DNA from: an uncultured Gammaproteobacteria bacterium
GTDB taxonomy: Bacteria; Pseudomonadota; Gammaproteobacteria; SZUA-229
Length of the DNA: 40,065 bases
Assembly (NCBI GenBank): GCA_913065105.1
Contig: CAJXZZ010000020.1
Location: 1 to 40,065, forward strand
Direction of reading: 5' to 3'
Under the pieces are notes generated by a model. It did not search any database. It was not told where the DNA came from and saw only the letters and a program-made list of their open reading frames with translations. Positions 1 to 8,578 of the stretch are shown piece by piece. A program made the position numbers and the translations under genes. How positions within the stretch are numbered: position 1 is the stretch's first letter; each line of letters opens with the position of its first letter.

Positions 1-152
1 GATTCCGAGTGGCAGGGCATAACTCATATCACAAATAAACCCCGGGGCAGTGTGTAGCAGCGACGCCATAGGCAGTACGGTAAAGGATTTAACACATTGC
101 GTATTCTCTATATTGCTAATAACATGCGGGCTTATCAAATATCTATTAATCA
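1..152. other. Left edge, no confident gene
   Basis: Two weak alternatives reach the window edge. On the minus strand a frame starts at ATG (position 153) and stays open to base 1 (51 codons), but it has no Shine-Dalgarno sequence and no recognisable motif. On the plus strand one frame is open from base 1 to a TAG at 55-57, which could be the last 18 codons of an upstream gene. I cannot choose between them from this window. Confidence 0.2.
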
Positions 153-158
153 TTGTTA

Positions 159-1733
159 ATGCCAGATAATCAGCACAGTTTTGTAATTCCTGACAATCAA
201 AGTATTTCGGCCCTGGTATCACTATTACAGGAGACTTTCTCTGTTCAGATGCAGGCAGAAACGGTTTATCACCGCGTGTTTTATGACACCTTTGACTGGC
301 GACTTGATAAGAATGGCTCAGCACTCGAAGTGCATGACGATGGCCAGACAAACAGGATTTACTGGCGGAAAGATAAGGATGGCCAGTTAAAAATACAGCT
401 GGGAGTTAAGAAAATACCGCGCCTGGCCGTTGATCTTCCTGCTGGCGCGTTTCGCCAGAAACTGCAGTCAGTCATCTATGTTCGTGAACTTTACCCCCGC
501 ATCAAGCTAAGAATTAAACGCCAGTCACTTGCTGTGCTGGATAAAAACAAAAAAATAGTCGTCCGTCTAAATTTTGATGTGTACTGGTATAGTCCATCAA
601 AATTGCATGCCGCCAGGGTGCTGACCAGGCGTCTGACAATAAAGGCAGTAAAAGGTTATGCGAAAGAGTACCAGCGGGTTGAAGACTTCTTTCTGAGCAT
701 GCCGCTACCCATACCACTCCAAACCGCCCAGGATAATGTGATGAAACTCGCGCTGATTACAATGGGTGTGAGTACCGACGAATATACCACCAGACTGAAC
801 CTCCGGCTTGATCCTGAATTACCGGCTGAACAGGTGTTAAAGGAAATCCTGTTTCGTTTGTTTGAGATCATGCGGCAGAATACCGCCGGCTGTATCAAAG
901 GAAGAGATACGGAATTTCTGCATGATTATCGTGTTGCTATAAGAAAAATACGCATCGCTTTAAAACAGATCAATCATCTACAGCCGCAAGCAGCCAGTAC
1001 TGCAGATAGGAATTTCTTTTCAGCGCTGGGTAAATTAACGAATCCTGTCAGAGACCTTGATATCTTCCTGTACCAACTTGAGAATTATCAGCCAGATTTC
1101 GACGCATCAAGCTGGTTACAGCTGCAAGTCTTACGCGACTATCTTTTACTTTCGAGAGCAGAGGCGCAAAAGAAATTTGTTGAAGAACTTAAATCTTCCC
1201 GTTACCGCGAGACTATTAAGCAGTGGCGTGATTATCTCGAGCACTCTGATAAAGAAAATATCGCACCTGATGAACCCGGCAAAGAAGTCTATAAACTGTC
1301 CGATGAACTTCTTCTGCGTTATAACCAGAAAACGCTAGCACAAGGCAAGGCTATTACCAGGAACAGTGATGCCGATACAATGCATGAGTTGCGCAAAACC
1401 TTTAAGAAGCTGCGCTATCTGATGGAGTTTTTTCGCGGTCTTTACCCGGCAGGAAAAAAGCTGCGTGAATTAATTCAACTATTAATCGCTGTACAGGATG
1501 ACCTCGGGGAATTCAATGATCGGTATATTCAGATTGGCATGGTGAAAGCGTTTATCGATCAGAGCAATAATGAAGAGGCAATAAAAGCCTCTGAACAGAT
1601 AATAAAAATTCTTCAACAGCAACAACACGAAGCAGGCAACAGGTTTAAGGATAGTTATGCCGCTTATGCTTCATCTGCCAACCAGGGTACATTCAAGGAG
1701 ATGTTCGTCGATTATTACGGGAGTAAAAATTAG
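159..1733 (+). CDS. CHAD domain protein with degenerate CYTH-like N-terminus
   Basis: About 524 aa. CHAD domains are conserved histidine-rich helical domains that bind polyphosphate in characterised members. The CHAD part covers roughly residues 220-515. It shows the paired signatures HDYRVAIRK (about 255-263) and MHELRKTFKKLRYL (about 408-421), each placing His next to basic residues on a helix. Residues 30-210 resemble a CYTH/triphosphate-tunnel fold (YDTFDWRL, then strands with IYWRK and KIQL), but the N-terminal ExExK metal motif is not visible, so this half is probably not catalytic. No signal peptide is seen, so it should be cytoplasmic. A TTG two codons upstream is possible; I chose the ATG. 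The ParA gene follows 3 bp after the stop, which implies co-translation. The CHAD assignment is firm; the CYTH part is tentative. Confidence 0.88.
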   Translation: MPDNQHSFVIPDNQSISALVSLLQETFSVQMQAETVYHRVFYDTFDWRLDKNGSALEVHDDGQTNRIYWRKDKDGQLKIQLGVKKIPRLAVDLPAGAFRQKLQSVIYVRELYPRIKLRIKRQSLAVLDKNKKIVVRLNFDVYWYSPSKLHAARVLTRRLTIKAVKGYAKEYQRVEDFFLSMPLPIPLQTAQDNVMKLALITMGVSTDEYTTRLNLRLDPELPAEQVLKEILFRLFEIMRQNTAGCIKGRDTEFLHDYRVAIRKIRIALKQINHLQPQAASTADRNFFSALGKLTNPVRDLDIFLYQLENYQPDFDASSWLQLQVLRDYLLLSRAEAQKKFVEELKSSRYRETIKQWRDYLEHSDKENIAPDEPGKEVYKLSDELLLRYNQKTLAQGKAITRNSDADTMHELRKTFKKLRYLMEFFRGLYPAGKKLRELIQLLIAVQDDLGEFNDRYIQIGMVKAFIDQSNNEEAIKASEQIIKILQQQQHEAGNRFKDSYAAYASSANQGTFKEMFVDYYGSKN

Positions 1734-1736
1734 GCT

Positions 1737-2489
1737 GTGAAAACTATTGCGATTTATAATATTAAAGGCGGTGTCGGTAAGACGGCGACAGCGGTAAACC
1801 TTTCTTTTCTGGCTTCACTCGATGGCGCTAATACGCTGTTATGGGATCTTGATCCTCAGGGTGCTGCCAGTTATTACTGCAGGATAAAACCTGAGATCAA
1901 AGGCGGTGGCAAAAAACTGATCGATGGTAAGAGCAGTATGCAGGAGTCTGTCAAAGGCACTGATTATGAAAACCTGGATCTATTACCAGCAGATTTCACC
2001 TATCGCCATATGGACACTTTTCTGGATCAGACAAAAGATCCAGTAAACCGTTTTAACAAACTGCTCAAACCGTTTGCAGAAGAATATGATTATGTTTTCC
2101 TGGATTGTCCACCGAGCATCTCATCATTATCAGAAAGTGTTTTTGCTGCCGCAGATATACTGCTGGTACCAACGATACCCACCACACTTTCATTGCGAAC
2201 TTATCAGCAGATCATGCAGTTCTTTGAGCAGCAGGGTATAGAGCAGACTAAAGTGTTGCCATTTTTCACTATGGTCGACAGGCGTAAAAATATGCACCGT
2301 TTAATCGTGCAGCGTCCACCTTCATTTATGTCATCCGTTCTAAAGAGTCATATACCGTATGCCAGTGAAGTTGAACGCATGGGGACTCATCGTGCGCCTG
2401 TGACTGTATTTGCCGCCCGGAGCAGGGCTGCACGGTGTTATACGTCGATGTGGGATGAGTTACGGTCACATATATATTTATTGCCGTAA
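1737..2489 (+). CDS. ParA/MinD-family ATPase
   Basis: 250 aa with a GTG start 3 bp after the CHAD stop. The deviant Walker A motif KGGVGKT spans residues 10-16 and carries both the signature Lys10 and Lys15. The A' region is WDLDPQGAAS (about 37-46) and the Walker B-like segment is YVFLDCPPS (about 117-125). Length fits an orphan cargo-positioning ParA with no N-terminal helix-turn-helix, unlike plasmid P1-type ParA. No ParB gene or parS-like repeats are adjacent, so chromosome segregation is unlikely. Such ATPases position cargos by dynamic binding to nucleoid or membrane. Linkage to a CHAD protein suggests a polyphosphate-associated cargo, which is inference. The family call is certain; the role is not. 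Confidence 0.92.
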   Translation: MKTIAIYNIKGGVGKTATAVNLSFLASLDGANTLLWDLDPQGAASYYCRIKPEIKGGGKKLIDGKSSMQESVKGTDYENLDLLPADFTYRHMDTFLDQTKDPVNRFNKLLKPFAEEYDYVFLDCPPSISSLSESVFAAADILLVPTIPTTLSLRTYQQIMQFFEQQGIEQTKVLPFFTMVDRRKNMHRLIVQRPPSFMSSVLKSHIPYASEVERMGTHRAPVTVFAARSRAARCYTSMWDELRSHIYLLP

Positions 2490-2506
2490 CTTGAAACAGA
2501 TTCATC

Positions 2507-3025
2507 ATGAAGGCAAATCTCTCAGCAATAAAAGGCGACATTACAACGGCAAAGGTGGATGCCATTGTTAACGCGGCAAACCCGATGATGTTAGGTGGCG
2601 GCGGCGTTGATGGCACAATACATAGAGCGGCGGGTAGACAGCTATTTGAAGCCTGTGAAGCGGTAGAAGTTAAAGAGGGCGTTCGTTGCCCGATCGGTGA
2701 AGCCAGAATAACGCAAGCCGGCAATCTCAATGCTAAATATGTAATCCATACCGTTGGGCCAAGATATGCGATCGACCCAGAGCCTGAATTTTTACTTAAC
2801 TCTGCCTATAAAAACTCATTAGATCTTGCGCTGCAACATAGATGTAAATCTATCGCGTTTCCTGCAATATCATGTGGGGTGTATGGCTACCCGATCGATG
2901 AAGCGGCGAAAATCTCAATCGACGTATGTAAACAAAACAAATATAATGACATCCAAATTTATTTTTATCTGTTTCAGGATGATGCATTTAACATCTGGAA
3001 TAACTTAATAAATAGATCTGAATAA
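2507..3025 (+). CDS. Macro domain protein, ADP-ribose/O-acetyl-ADP-ribose hydrolase type
   Basis: 172 aa, a single macro domain over almost the full length. The N-terminal KGDIT, then VDAIVNAANPMMLGGGGVDG followed by IHRAAG, is the diagnostic adenosine/distal-ribose binding region of the MacroD/YmdB branch. YVIHTVGP and the later SCGVYGYP loop complete the fold. Members of this branch remove acetyl from O-acetyl-ADP-ribose or hydrolyse ADP-ribosyl esters on proteins. It is probably cytoplasmic. It lies 17 bp downstream of the ParA stop in the same direction, so it may be the third gene of that unit, although macro-domain genes are commonly placed independently. Transcription then converges on the minus-strand esterase gene. 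Confidence 0.92.
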   Translation: MKANLSAIKGDITTAKVDAIVNAANPMMLGGGGVDGTIHRAAGRQLFEACEAVEVKEGVRCPIGEARITQAGNLNAKYVIHTVGPRYAIDPEPEFLLNSAYKNSLDLALQHRCKSIAFPAISCGVYGYPIDEAAKISIDVCKQNKYNDIQIYFYLFQDDAFNIWNNLINRSE

Positions 3026-3120
3026 ATTAAAGAGAATAGTCTGTCTCCATATATCTGTTCAGTTACAAAATCCTGCCAGCCTTCAGGTGATTAAAGGTGA
3101 CGGAGGGATTGATATTTAAT

Positions 3121-4578
3121 CTAATCAGGTGCTGCTTGCACGGTTTTTCTGGTTAACGGTTTAACTGAGCGTGTTTCATCAAACCAGATGTATTCATCAA
3201 ATTGTCGTGGTAATGAGGCGTAAGAATAATGTTTTTTTAATTCGTCTTCGGGATCGTATGTTGTGCCTATTGCGCGCTGCAGTCTTTTTTTGAGCAGTTT
3301 TTTGCGCGTTATATTCTGTATTGGTTTACGCATTGTAGATGTACGCAGTGGCAACATAAAATTATCCGCTTTTACATCGTGAAACAAACTTTCATAACTG
3401 TCTTTATGAGAAGGCGGTATCTGCATGACTTTCATCGGCGCTCCCCATTCAGAGGCTGCTGACACCGTACCATGGTCGGTACCGAAGCCGATCAGGTAGG
3501 CGTCATCTGCAAAAACTTCGCGAACCCGTTGGCCAAGATTAAACTCACCACGCGCACTCATATCTGTTGCGCGGGCGTCACCAATATGTGAATTATGTGC
3601 CCAGACAACTGCTTTCGAGTTAAGACCACGGTGATTCAGAATCGCCAGCAAGGTGTCGAACATATTTTGATCGCGTTGATTCCATGAATCATTATCGTCT
3701 TGGTACATAGTGCGATAAAAACGTTCGCCATTTCTTACCAATCGCGCATTCTGTACTGCATTAAAATATCGTTGTTGATCTTCCTTAGTATCGGTCTGTC
3801 TATAAAACTTTCGATGTTTGAGCAAATCCTGCAATACTGTATATACCTCGTATCCACAACCGCGATATCTGCGTGACTGCATATCACGGCTATATAATGA
3901 TGGGTCATTAGCCCATGGCTTCAGGCATCCATAAGACCAACGTGCAGCTTCTGCTGCTTTTGGGTCAACATCCTCTAAATAACCGAGTACAGCTTCAATT
4001 GAGTTGAACAGGTTGTAGATATCCAGTCCATAAAATCCAACTGCATGTTCGGCTGAGTTAAAACGCTGGTTATAGTCTTTCAACCAGTGGGTAAACGTTA
4101 ATACTGAATGATTCGCCCACATCCATGACGGAAACCCTGTAAACAGTTTAATTTTAAAGTTGGGTTTCTTACCAGACCCACGGATAAAATAATCGATGCT
4201 TGTTGCATCTGGCCAGTCAGCTTCAACCGCGACGATATTAAAACCTTTCTTCTCAATCAGCTCCCTGGTAATGCGTGCGCGCATGTCATAAAAATCAGCC
4301 GTGCCATGTGTGGATTCTCCCAGTAATACCAACCGGGAATCACCGATGCGATCAAGCAGGCCATCCAGATCTGCTGAATCGATGTCGGAAAAATGTTCGC
4401 TCGAATCATAGATAAGCTCAGGCAGTGTAGTGTTCGTCCACCCGGTCTGTTCCGTAGTGTGTTTTGAGACTTGTTCGACGGTGTCAGTCTGTGAAGCGGC
4501 CGCACTGATCAGTGGTACAGATAACAGTAACCAAAAAATATGGGTGCTGTATTTTTTAGTTATTCGTCTGTTCAGCAT
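3121..4578 (-). CDS. Exported erythromycin-esterase-family protein
   Basis: 485 aa. The family motif LLGESTHGTADFYDMRARIT is followed by a FNIVAVEADWPDA segment, and WAHNSHIGDAR carries a further conserved His. These define the EreA-like fold (PF05139), whose characterised members hydrolyse macrolide lactones; many chromosomal members have unknown substrates. The N-terminus has basic residues, a hydrophobic stretch (FWLLLSVPLISAA) and an alanine-rich cleavage site, so it is probably exported. That differs from cytoplasmic resistance esterases and argues against simply calling it a resistance gene. It is the last gene of a four-gene minus-strand run, 53 bp after the DUF2779 gene. Confidence 0.85.
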   Translation of the reverse strand: MLNRRITKKYSTHIFWLLLSVPLISAAASQTDTVEQVSKHTTEQTGWTNTTLPELIYDSSEHFSDIDSADLDGLLDRIGDSRLVLLGESTHGTADFYDMRARITRELIEKKGFNIVAVEADWPDATSIDYFIRGSGKKPNFKIKLFTGFPSWMWANHSVLTFTHWLKDYNQRFNSAEHAVGFYGLDIYNLFNSIEAVLGYLEDVDPKAAEAARWSYGCLKPWANDPSLYSRDMQSRRYRGCGYEVYTVLQDLLKHRKFYRQTDTKEDQQRYFNAVQNARLVRNGERFYRTMYQDDNDSWNQRDQNMFDTLLAILNHRGLNSKAVVWAHNSHIGDARATDMSARGEFNLGQRVREVFADDAYLIGFGTDHGTVSAASEWGAPMKVMQIPPSHKDSYESLFHDVKADNFMLPLRTSTMRKPIQNITRKKLLKKRLQRAIGTTYDPEDELKKHYSYASLPRQFDEYIWFDETRSVKPLTRKTVQAAPD

Positions 4579-4631
4579 CTTTGCTAACTCTTAACCTTTA
4601 TCTGAAAATGACTCAGGTCTATTGGATTTCA

Positions 4632-6074
4632 TTATGAACACACTTTATCAATAATCGCTAACATGGCGTAGGTATCAAGTTCGCAATAGGCCAGCATATC
4701 CGCATACAGTGAATCCTTTTCTTGTTTAGATAGTTTTCCGCTAATTATTTCAAGATAAGCACTCTGTGCCATCAGGCCATCCTGTACATCTCCCAGGTCT
4801 GAATAGCGTAATTCTGGCAGCAGGCAGGTGAGAACATTCTTGATGCTCCAGGAACCTTTCATGGCCGGGTGATAATAATATTTCTTCATGACGGGTAGCA
4901 GATCAAAAACCCGTGTATTTATCACCAGTAATTGCTCTTTTAAATCTTCATATTCGCCAGCAAGGCTTTTTATGATGCCTTTTTCAAAAGACTTGTTGTA
5001 TACGATTACCGGTCCTGCTGTTCCGCAGGCAGCAATCAGTGACTCGGCGAATTTTCGTCGTGGATCTTTACCGCTGACATCGAGAAAATCTTTATGTGTG
5101 GTGGTACCGTCTCGCTGTTGAATATGGCATGACCACTGAAAGGGCAGCTGCTGACTCGGCCTGGTGCCTGACCAGATGGGCACGGCGAAATTGATCGTCT
5201 CAAAATCAAGATAATAACGCGGGTAATCTAATCGTTTAAGGATATGAGCCGCATTCGATTCTAATTCGGCGTGGCCATCGATGGTTACCCTGCGAACTTT
5301 CAGATGTGTTTCACTGCTCAGCATGTCGATCGGTATATCTCGAATATCGTAAATCGCATCATCGTGAAGCTTGCGTATGGCGACTGCAGCATTTGGCAGC
5401 CAGCTGACCGGGTAGTCGCCATCCTGCTTCTCGCAATAAGATTTAAATTCACAGTTGTAAGGGGTCTTGCAATGACCATCGACATGATGGACCGGTTCTT
5501 CTTCTGTTATGTTCTGTCTGATATGCGCCACTGCATCTGAGATAGTGTGGCGGTGGGCGATGACTCTTTCTGCGATGTCTTCACGGATGAACAAGCCATC
5601 GTAGTTACCGTCTCCCTGGTAGACGAAGTTTTTATTGAGGTACATCAGCTCGATACGATTGATTTTTATGCCGGCGTTGGTTAACACCATGTATTGTACA
5701 GTGACATCATCGATATAATTATCTTTAACCGAGCTTGCAGATTTAACTTCGATCAGGTTCCACATAGAATCATCACGTTGCAGGATATCGACAAAAACTT
5801 CTGTGTCCTGATAACGAAATCCAGCTTCGAAGATTGCGACAGTGTTTTCGTCCTTGAGATAGTTACTGGTTTCTGTAAATGGATCGACATTTTCCTGAAA
5901 ACGATTAACCAGTACCCCGTCAGAAAATTCCTTACGTGCCTGCTCGCCGACAGCGATGCCAGATTCTGCTAACGGTGATTTTTTTGAGATAGCCAGCTCA
6001 GGATGGTTGAGCATGAGATACAGGCGTTTTTCGCACTGCAGAGCCGCGAGGATTCTGGTTTTGCTCAGAACCAT
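4632..6074 (-). CDS. DUF2779 protein: Cas4-like nuclease fused to DEDD-type exonuclease fold
   Basis: 480 aa. The N-terminal half looks like a Cas4/RecB-type PD-(D/E)XK nuclease. Asp96 sits in VFVDIL, the E-x-K pair is at residues 109-111 (LIEVKSAS), and Cys14, Cys202, Cys208 and Cys214 match the four-cysteine iron-sulfur pattern of Cas4/AddB-like nucleases. The C-terminal half begins with YYLDFETINF (Asp290, Glu292), a DEDD exonuclease motif I, and ends near CELDTYAML, which suits the last acidic motif. This matches the uncharacterised DUF2779 family. The start ATG lies 9 bp beyond the stop of the upstream membrane-protein gene, suggesting coupling. No cas genes or CRISPR repeats are nearby. 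The nuclease role is inferred from motifs. Confidence 0.85.
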   Translation of the reverse strand: MVLSKTRILAALQCEKRLYLMLNHPELAISKKSPLAESGIAVGEQARKEFSDGVLVNRFQENVDPFTETSNYLKDENTVAIFEAGFRYQDTEVFVDILQRDDSMWNLIEVKSASSVKDNYIDDVTVQYMVLTNAGIKINRIELMYLNKNFVYQGDGNYDGLFIREDIAERVIAHRHTISDAVAHIRQNITEEEPVHHVDGHCKTPYNCEFKSYCEKQDGDYPVSWLPNAAVAIRKLHDDAIYDIRDIPIDMLSSETHLKVRRVTIDGHAELESNAAHILKRLDYPRYYLDFETINFAVPIWSGTRPSQQLPFQWSCHIQQRDGTTTHKDFLDVSGKDPRRKFAESLIAACGTAGPVIVYNKSFEKGIIKSLAGEYEDLKEQLLVINTRVFDLLPVMKKYYYHPAMKGSWSIKNVLTCLLPELRYSDLGDVQDGLMAQSAYLEIISGKLSKQEKDSLYADMLAYCELDTYAMLAIIDKVCS

Positions 6075-6083
6075 GAGAATGAT

Positions 6084-8552
6084 CTATTGGTTTTCATACG
6101 CTCTATGGCTCAGCCAGGCTATCAGGTAGAGAACAACTGCGCATAACATGACACCATTAAAACCGATCTCTATTGCAAGTAACACCGCCAGTATTGCGCT
6201 CAATACAGAGGCGCAACCGTTGATGCCCCAGGCCCATGGGATGAGATGCGGGCTGGTTTGTTGCAGCGTGGCCAGGCCGAGCGGGAATGGCATGCCCATA
6301 ACGAAGGCAAGGGGTGCGGCGAGAATGAAAGCTGAAATAATTCGTGCTATTTCAGGTAATGCCATAATCGTGCCGCTGATTAGCGGTAACACTGCAATAT
6401 ATATTACGGTGATCAACCCGATCAGGCTAACTGCGCGGCGCAATAAAACGGGTATGATGGATTCTGTTTCAGTCCTCAATCGCCGCTCGGCATAAAGGCT
6501 GCCGAGGCCTGAAAAAATCAGGAAGGCACATAAGGCAACGGCAATGGCATATAGCGGCTGGCTGAGTATCAGGGTAAATTTCTGGATAAATGCAAGTTCA
6601 ATAAAAAGAAATGCCAGTCCGATGGCCAGGTAGTAAATAATGATATTACGCCGCCTGCCTGAAGCTTTTGTAACTGCATTGTTTTTATCTGACTGCACAA
6701 ACAGCAACGGCAGCAAGATCAAAACGAAGGCAGCAACGGACGCCTGTGCCAGGGTTACCAGCAAGGTCGGATAACCGACGCCTATCATCGATATACCTGC
6801 CTGTGCAGGCAGTGATAATAACTCTTTCAAGCTTGACCATCTGAAATAATTATTAAAATAAGGGATGTTGTCGGTACTTGCCTGTATGTCGTATTTGTAT
6901 TGTCCGCTGAAACTGTTATCCGGGTCTTCTAATATCGATTGAGCGGCAAGATAAAAAACGGGTTCCTGTAAAAGCTGGAACCTGTTGGCTTCATGTGGCT
7001 GGATGCCAGGCAGCCAGGCAAGGTCAAAGCTGCGTGATAAACTAAATTCGCGCACCTTGTTTATCTCTTCTGGCGTCAATGATGTATTCTTCAATAACAG
7101 TGTTGCTGTGTTCCAGCTTCGAATCCATGCAATGTTGTTTTCAGGATGGTTAAGCCCGGCTTTTTTCATTGCACTCACTGCGGTTGCGAATAGTTTTAAA
7201 TTTCCACGTGCCGGTGTACTGGTCCATAGCGTGATGCTTAGCAGGCCCTCAGGGGCGAGCAGCTTCAGGTAGGACTGCAAGGCTTCAACGGTATAGTCAT
7301 AAGAGCTGGACAGTGCATGTACGCCTGCCGAGCCACCGGCTGAACCGCCAGATGGACCCATGATGACAAGATCATACTTGTTTTCTGCTGCGGCAAAGCC
7401 ACGCGGTGAGATGGTGTGTATTCTCACTCTGTCTTTAAGGCTGGGCCAGTCGTAGTAATCAGCAAATACATCTGTGATCAACAGGCTGAGTTGTTTGTCC
7501 GGCTCTACGGCATCGATCCATGGTATTTCATGCAGACGTGCCTGCAGTATCTGCGCGCCGGTGGAGGAGGCAAGAATCAGTGCGTTCTGAGGTCCGCTGT
7601 GTACGTGATAAGGCAGCGCCGAACTCATGTAGTCATGATATTCCAGTGAACTTATATCGCTGACATGATCGATTGCAGTCATCTCGTCGCCGTCTCTAAA
7701 CACAGCGAGCTGCTCTGGCGGTCCGGAAGGACTCTGTAAACTCATACCGGGGGCATGGCGAAAGGGCACCAGCGGACTCTGCACCACATCCGTCTGAGAA
7801 ACCGGCGAGCTGTGTCGCAACAGTAAAGCGGTATCTTTGATCAACAGTGTTTGTGCCAGTCCCTTGTATTCTGATAGACGCAGGTCGAGCCATTGCTGTG
7901 GCAGCACGACAACAGCAAACATGCTCAGCACAATGGTAACAACTGTGATCTGTCTGTGCCTGATACTGAGATTAGAAAGCGCAAAAAGAGATGCGGCAAT
8001 ACCGCAGATAGCTAACACCCGTAACACGGTGTCTGGTGAAGAAATCTGCAACAGCACCATGACCAGCACCGCGCCTATACCAGCACCGATAAGATCAAAA
8101 CCATACACCTGTGGAATATGTTGATGAAAACGCATGATGGTTAGCGCCAGTGCATTGGCAACAAAGAAAAAGGGCAGCGTCAGTAATAGATAGCTGAGCA
8201 ACAGCCGTTGCCACTGTGAACTATCCCAGAGTATTTCCAGCGTATTAAAAGGTAACTGCTGTACAACGATGAAACAGCTAATCGATGAAAGTCCAAATAA
8301 CACGATATTGGATATAAACACGCTGTCATAGTGGGCAAGCAAGCGACGCCGAAACACAGTAATGAAACTGCCGCTGGCGCCGTAACCAAGTAAAGCGATG
8401 CTGATCACCATAAAGGCGAAATGGTGCCAGTGAATAATCGAAAACAGTCTTATCAGCAGAACTTCGTATGCCAGGGCGGAAGCAGACAGGATAAAAACAG
8501 ACAGCAGCGGTGGCGAGGGTGTCTGTTTGTCTGTCATCGAATTATTCAGCAT
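6084..8552 (-). CDS. Multi-pass membrane protein with spermidine-synthase-like domain
   Basis: 822 aa in three parts. Residues 15-230 hold about seven to eight hydrophobic helices. A soluble central region, roughly 315-520, resembles the Rossmann part of spermidine synthases and SAM methyltransferases: NALILASSTGAQIL, then an acidic strand end IDAVEPDKQLS, then KYDLVIMGPSGG. Residues 590-815 return to about seven membrane helices. This is the large fused MFS-like/spermidine-synthase-like family found in many bacteria, with substrate unknown. The usual glycine-rich SAM loop is replaced by ASSTG, so activity is uncertain. It lies 26 bp after the Pcm-like gene and 9 bp before the DUF2779 gene, in one apparent operon. 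Confidence 0.82.
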   Translation of the reverse strand: MLNNSMTDKQTPSPPLLSVFILSASALAYEVLLIRLFSIIHWHHFAFMVISIALLGYGASGSFITVFRRRLLAHYDSVFISNIVLFGLSSISCFIVVQQLPFNTLEILWDSSQWQRLLLSYLLLTLPFFFVANALALTIMRFHQHIPQVYGFDLIGAGIGAVLVMVLLQISSPDTVLRVLAICGIAASLFALSNLSIRHRQITVVTIVLSMFAVVVLPQQWLDLRLSEYKGLAQTLLIKDTALLLRHSSPVSQTDVVQSPLVPFRHAPGMSLQSPSGPPEQLAVFRDGDEMTAIDHVSDISSLEYHDYMSSALPYHVHSGPQNALILASSTGAQILQARLHEIPWIDAVEPDKQLSLLITDVFADYYDWPSLKDRVRIHTISPRGFAAAENKYDLVIMGPSGGSAGGSAGVHALSSSYDYTVEALQSYLKLLAPEGLLSITLWTSTPARGNLKLFATAVSAMKKAGLNHPENNIAWIRSWNTATLLLKNTSLTPEEINKVREFSLSRSFDLAWLPGIQPHEANRFQLLQEPVFYLAAQSILEDPDNSFSGQYKYDIQASTDNIPYFNNYFRWSSLKELLSLPAQAGISMIGVGYPTLLVTLAQASVAAFVLILLPLLFVQSDKNNAVTKASGRRRNIIIYYLAIGLAFLFIELAFIQKFTLILSQPLYAIAVALCAFLIFSGLGSLYAERRLRTETESIIPVLLRRAVSLIGLITVIYIAVLPLISGTIMALPEIARIISAFILAAPLAFVMGMPFPLGLATLQQTSPHLIPWAWGINGCASVLSAILAVLLAIEIGFNGVMLCAVVLYLIAWLSHRAYENQ

Positions 8553-8578
8553 GTTACTAAAATATTTTCAGCTGCATG

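Noticed and set aside
2326-2730. 134-aa minus-strand frame across the ParA-macro junction
   Set aside because: Lies opposite two well-supported genes and has no motif or start signal.
4632-6074. Reading the Cas4-like gene as part of a CRISPR system
   Set aside because: No repeats or other cas genes nearby and it is fused to a DEDD domain typical of DUF2779.
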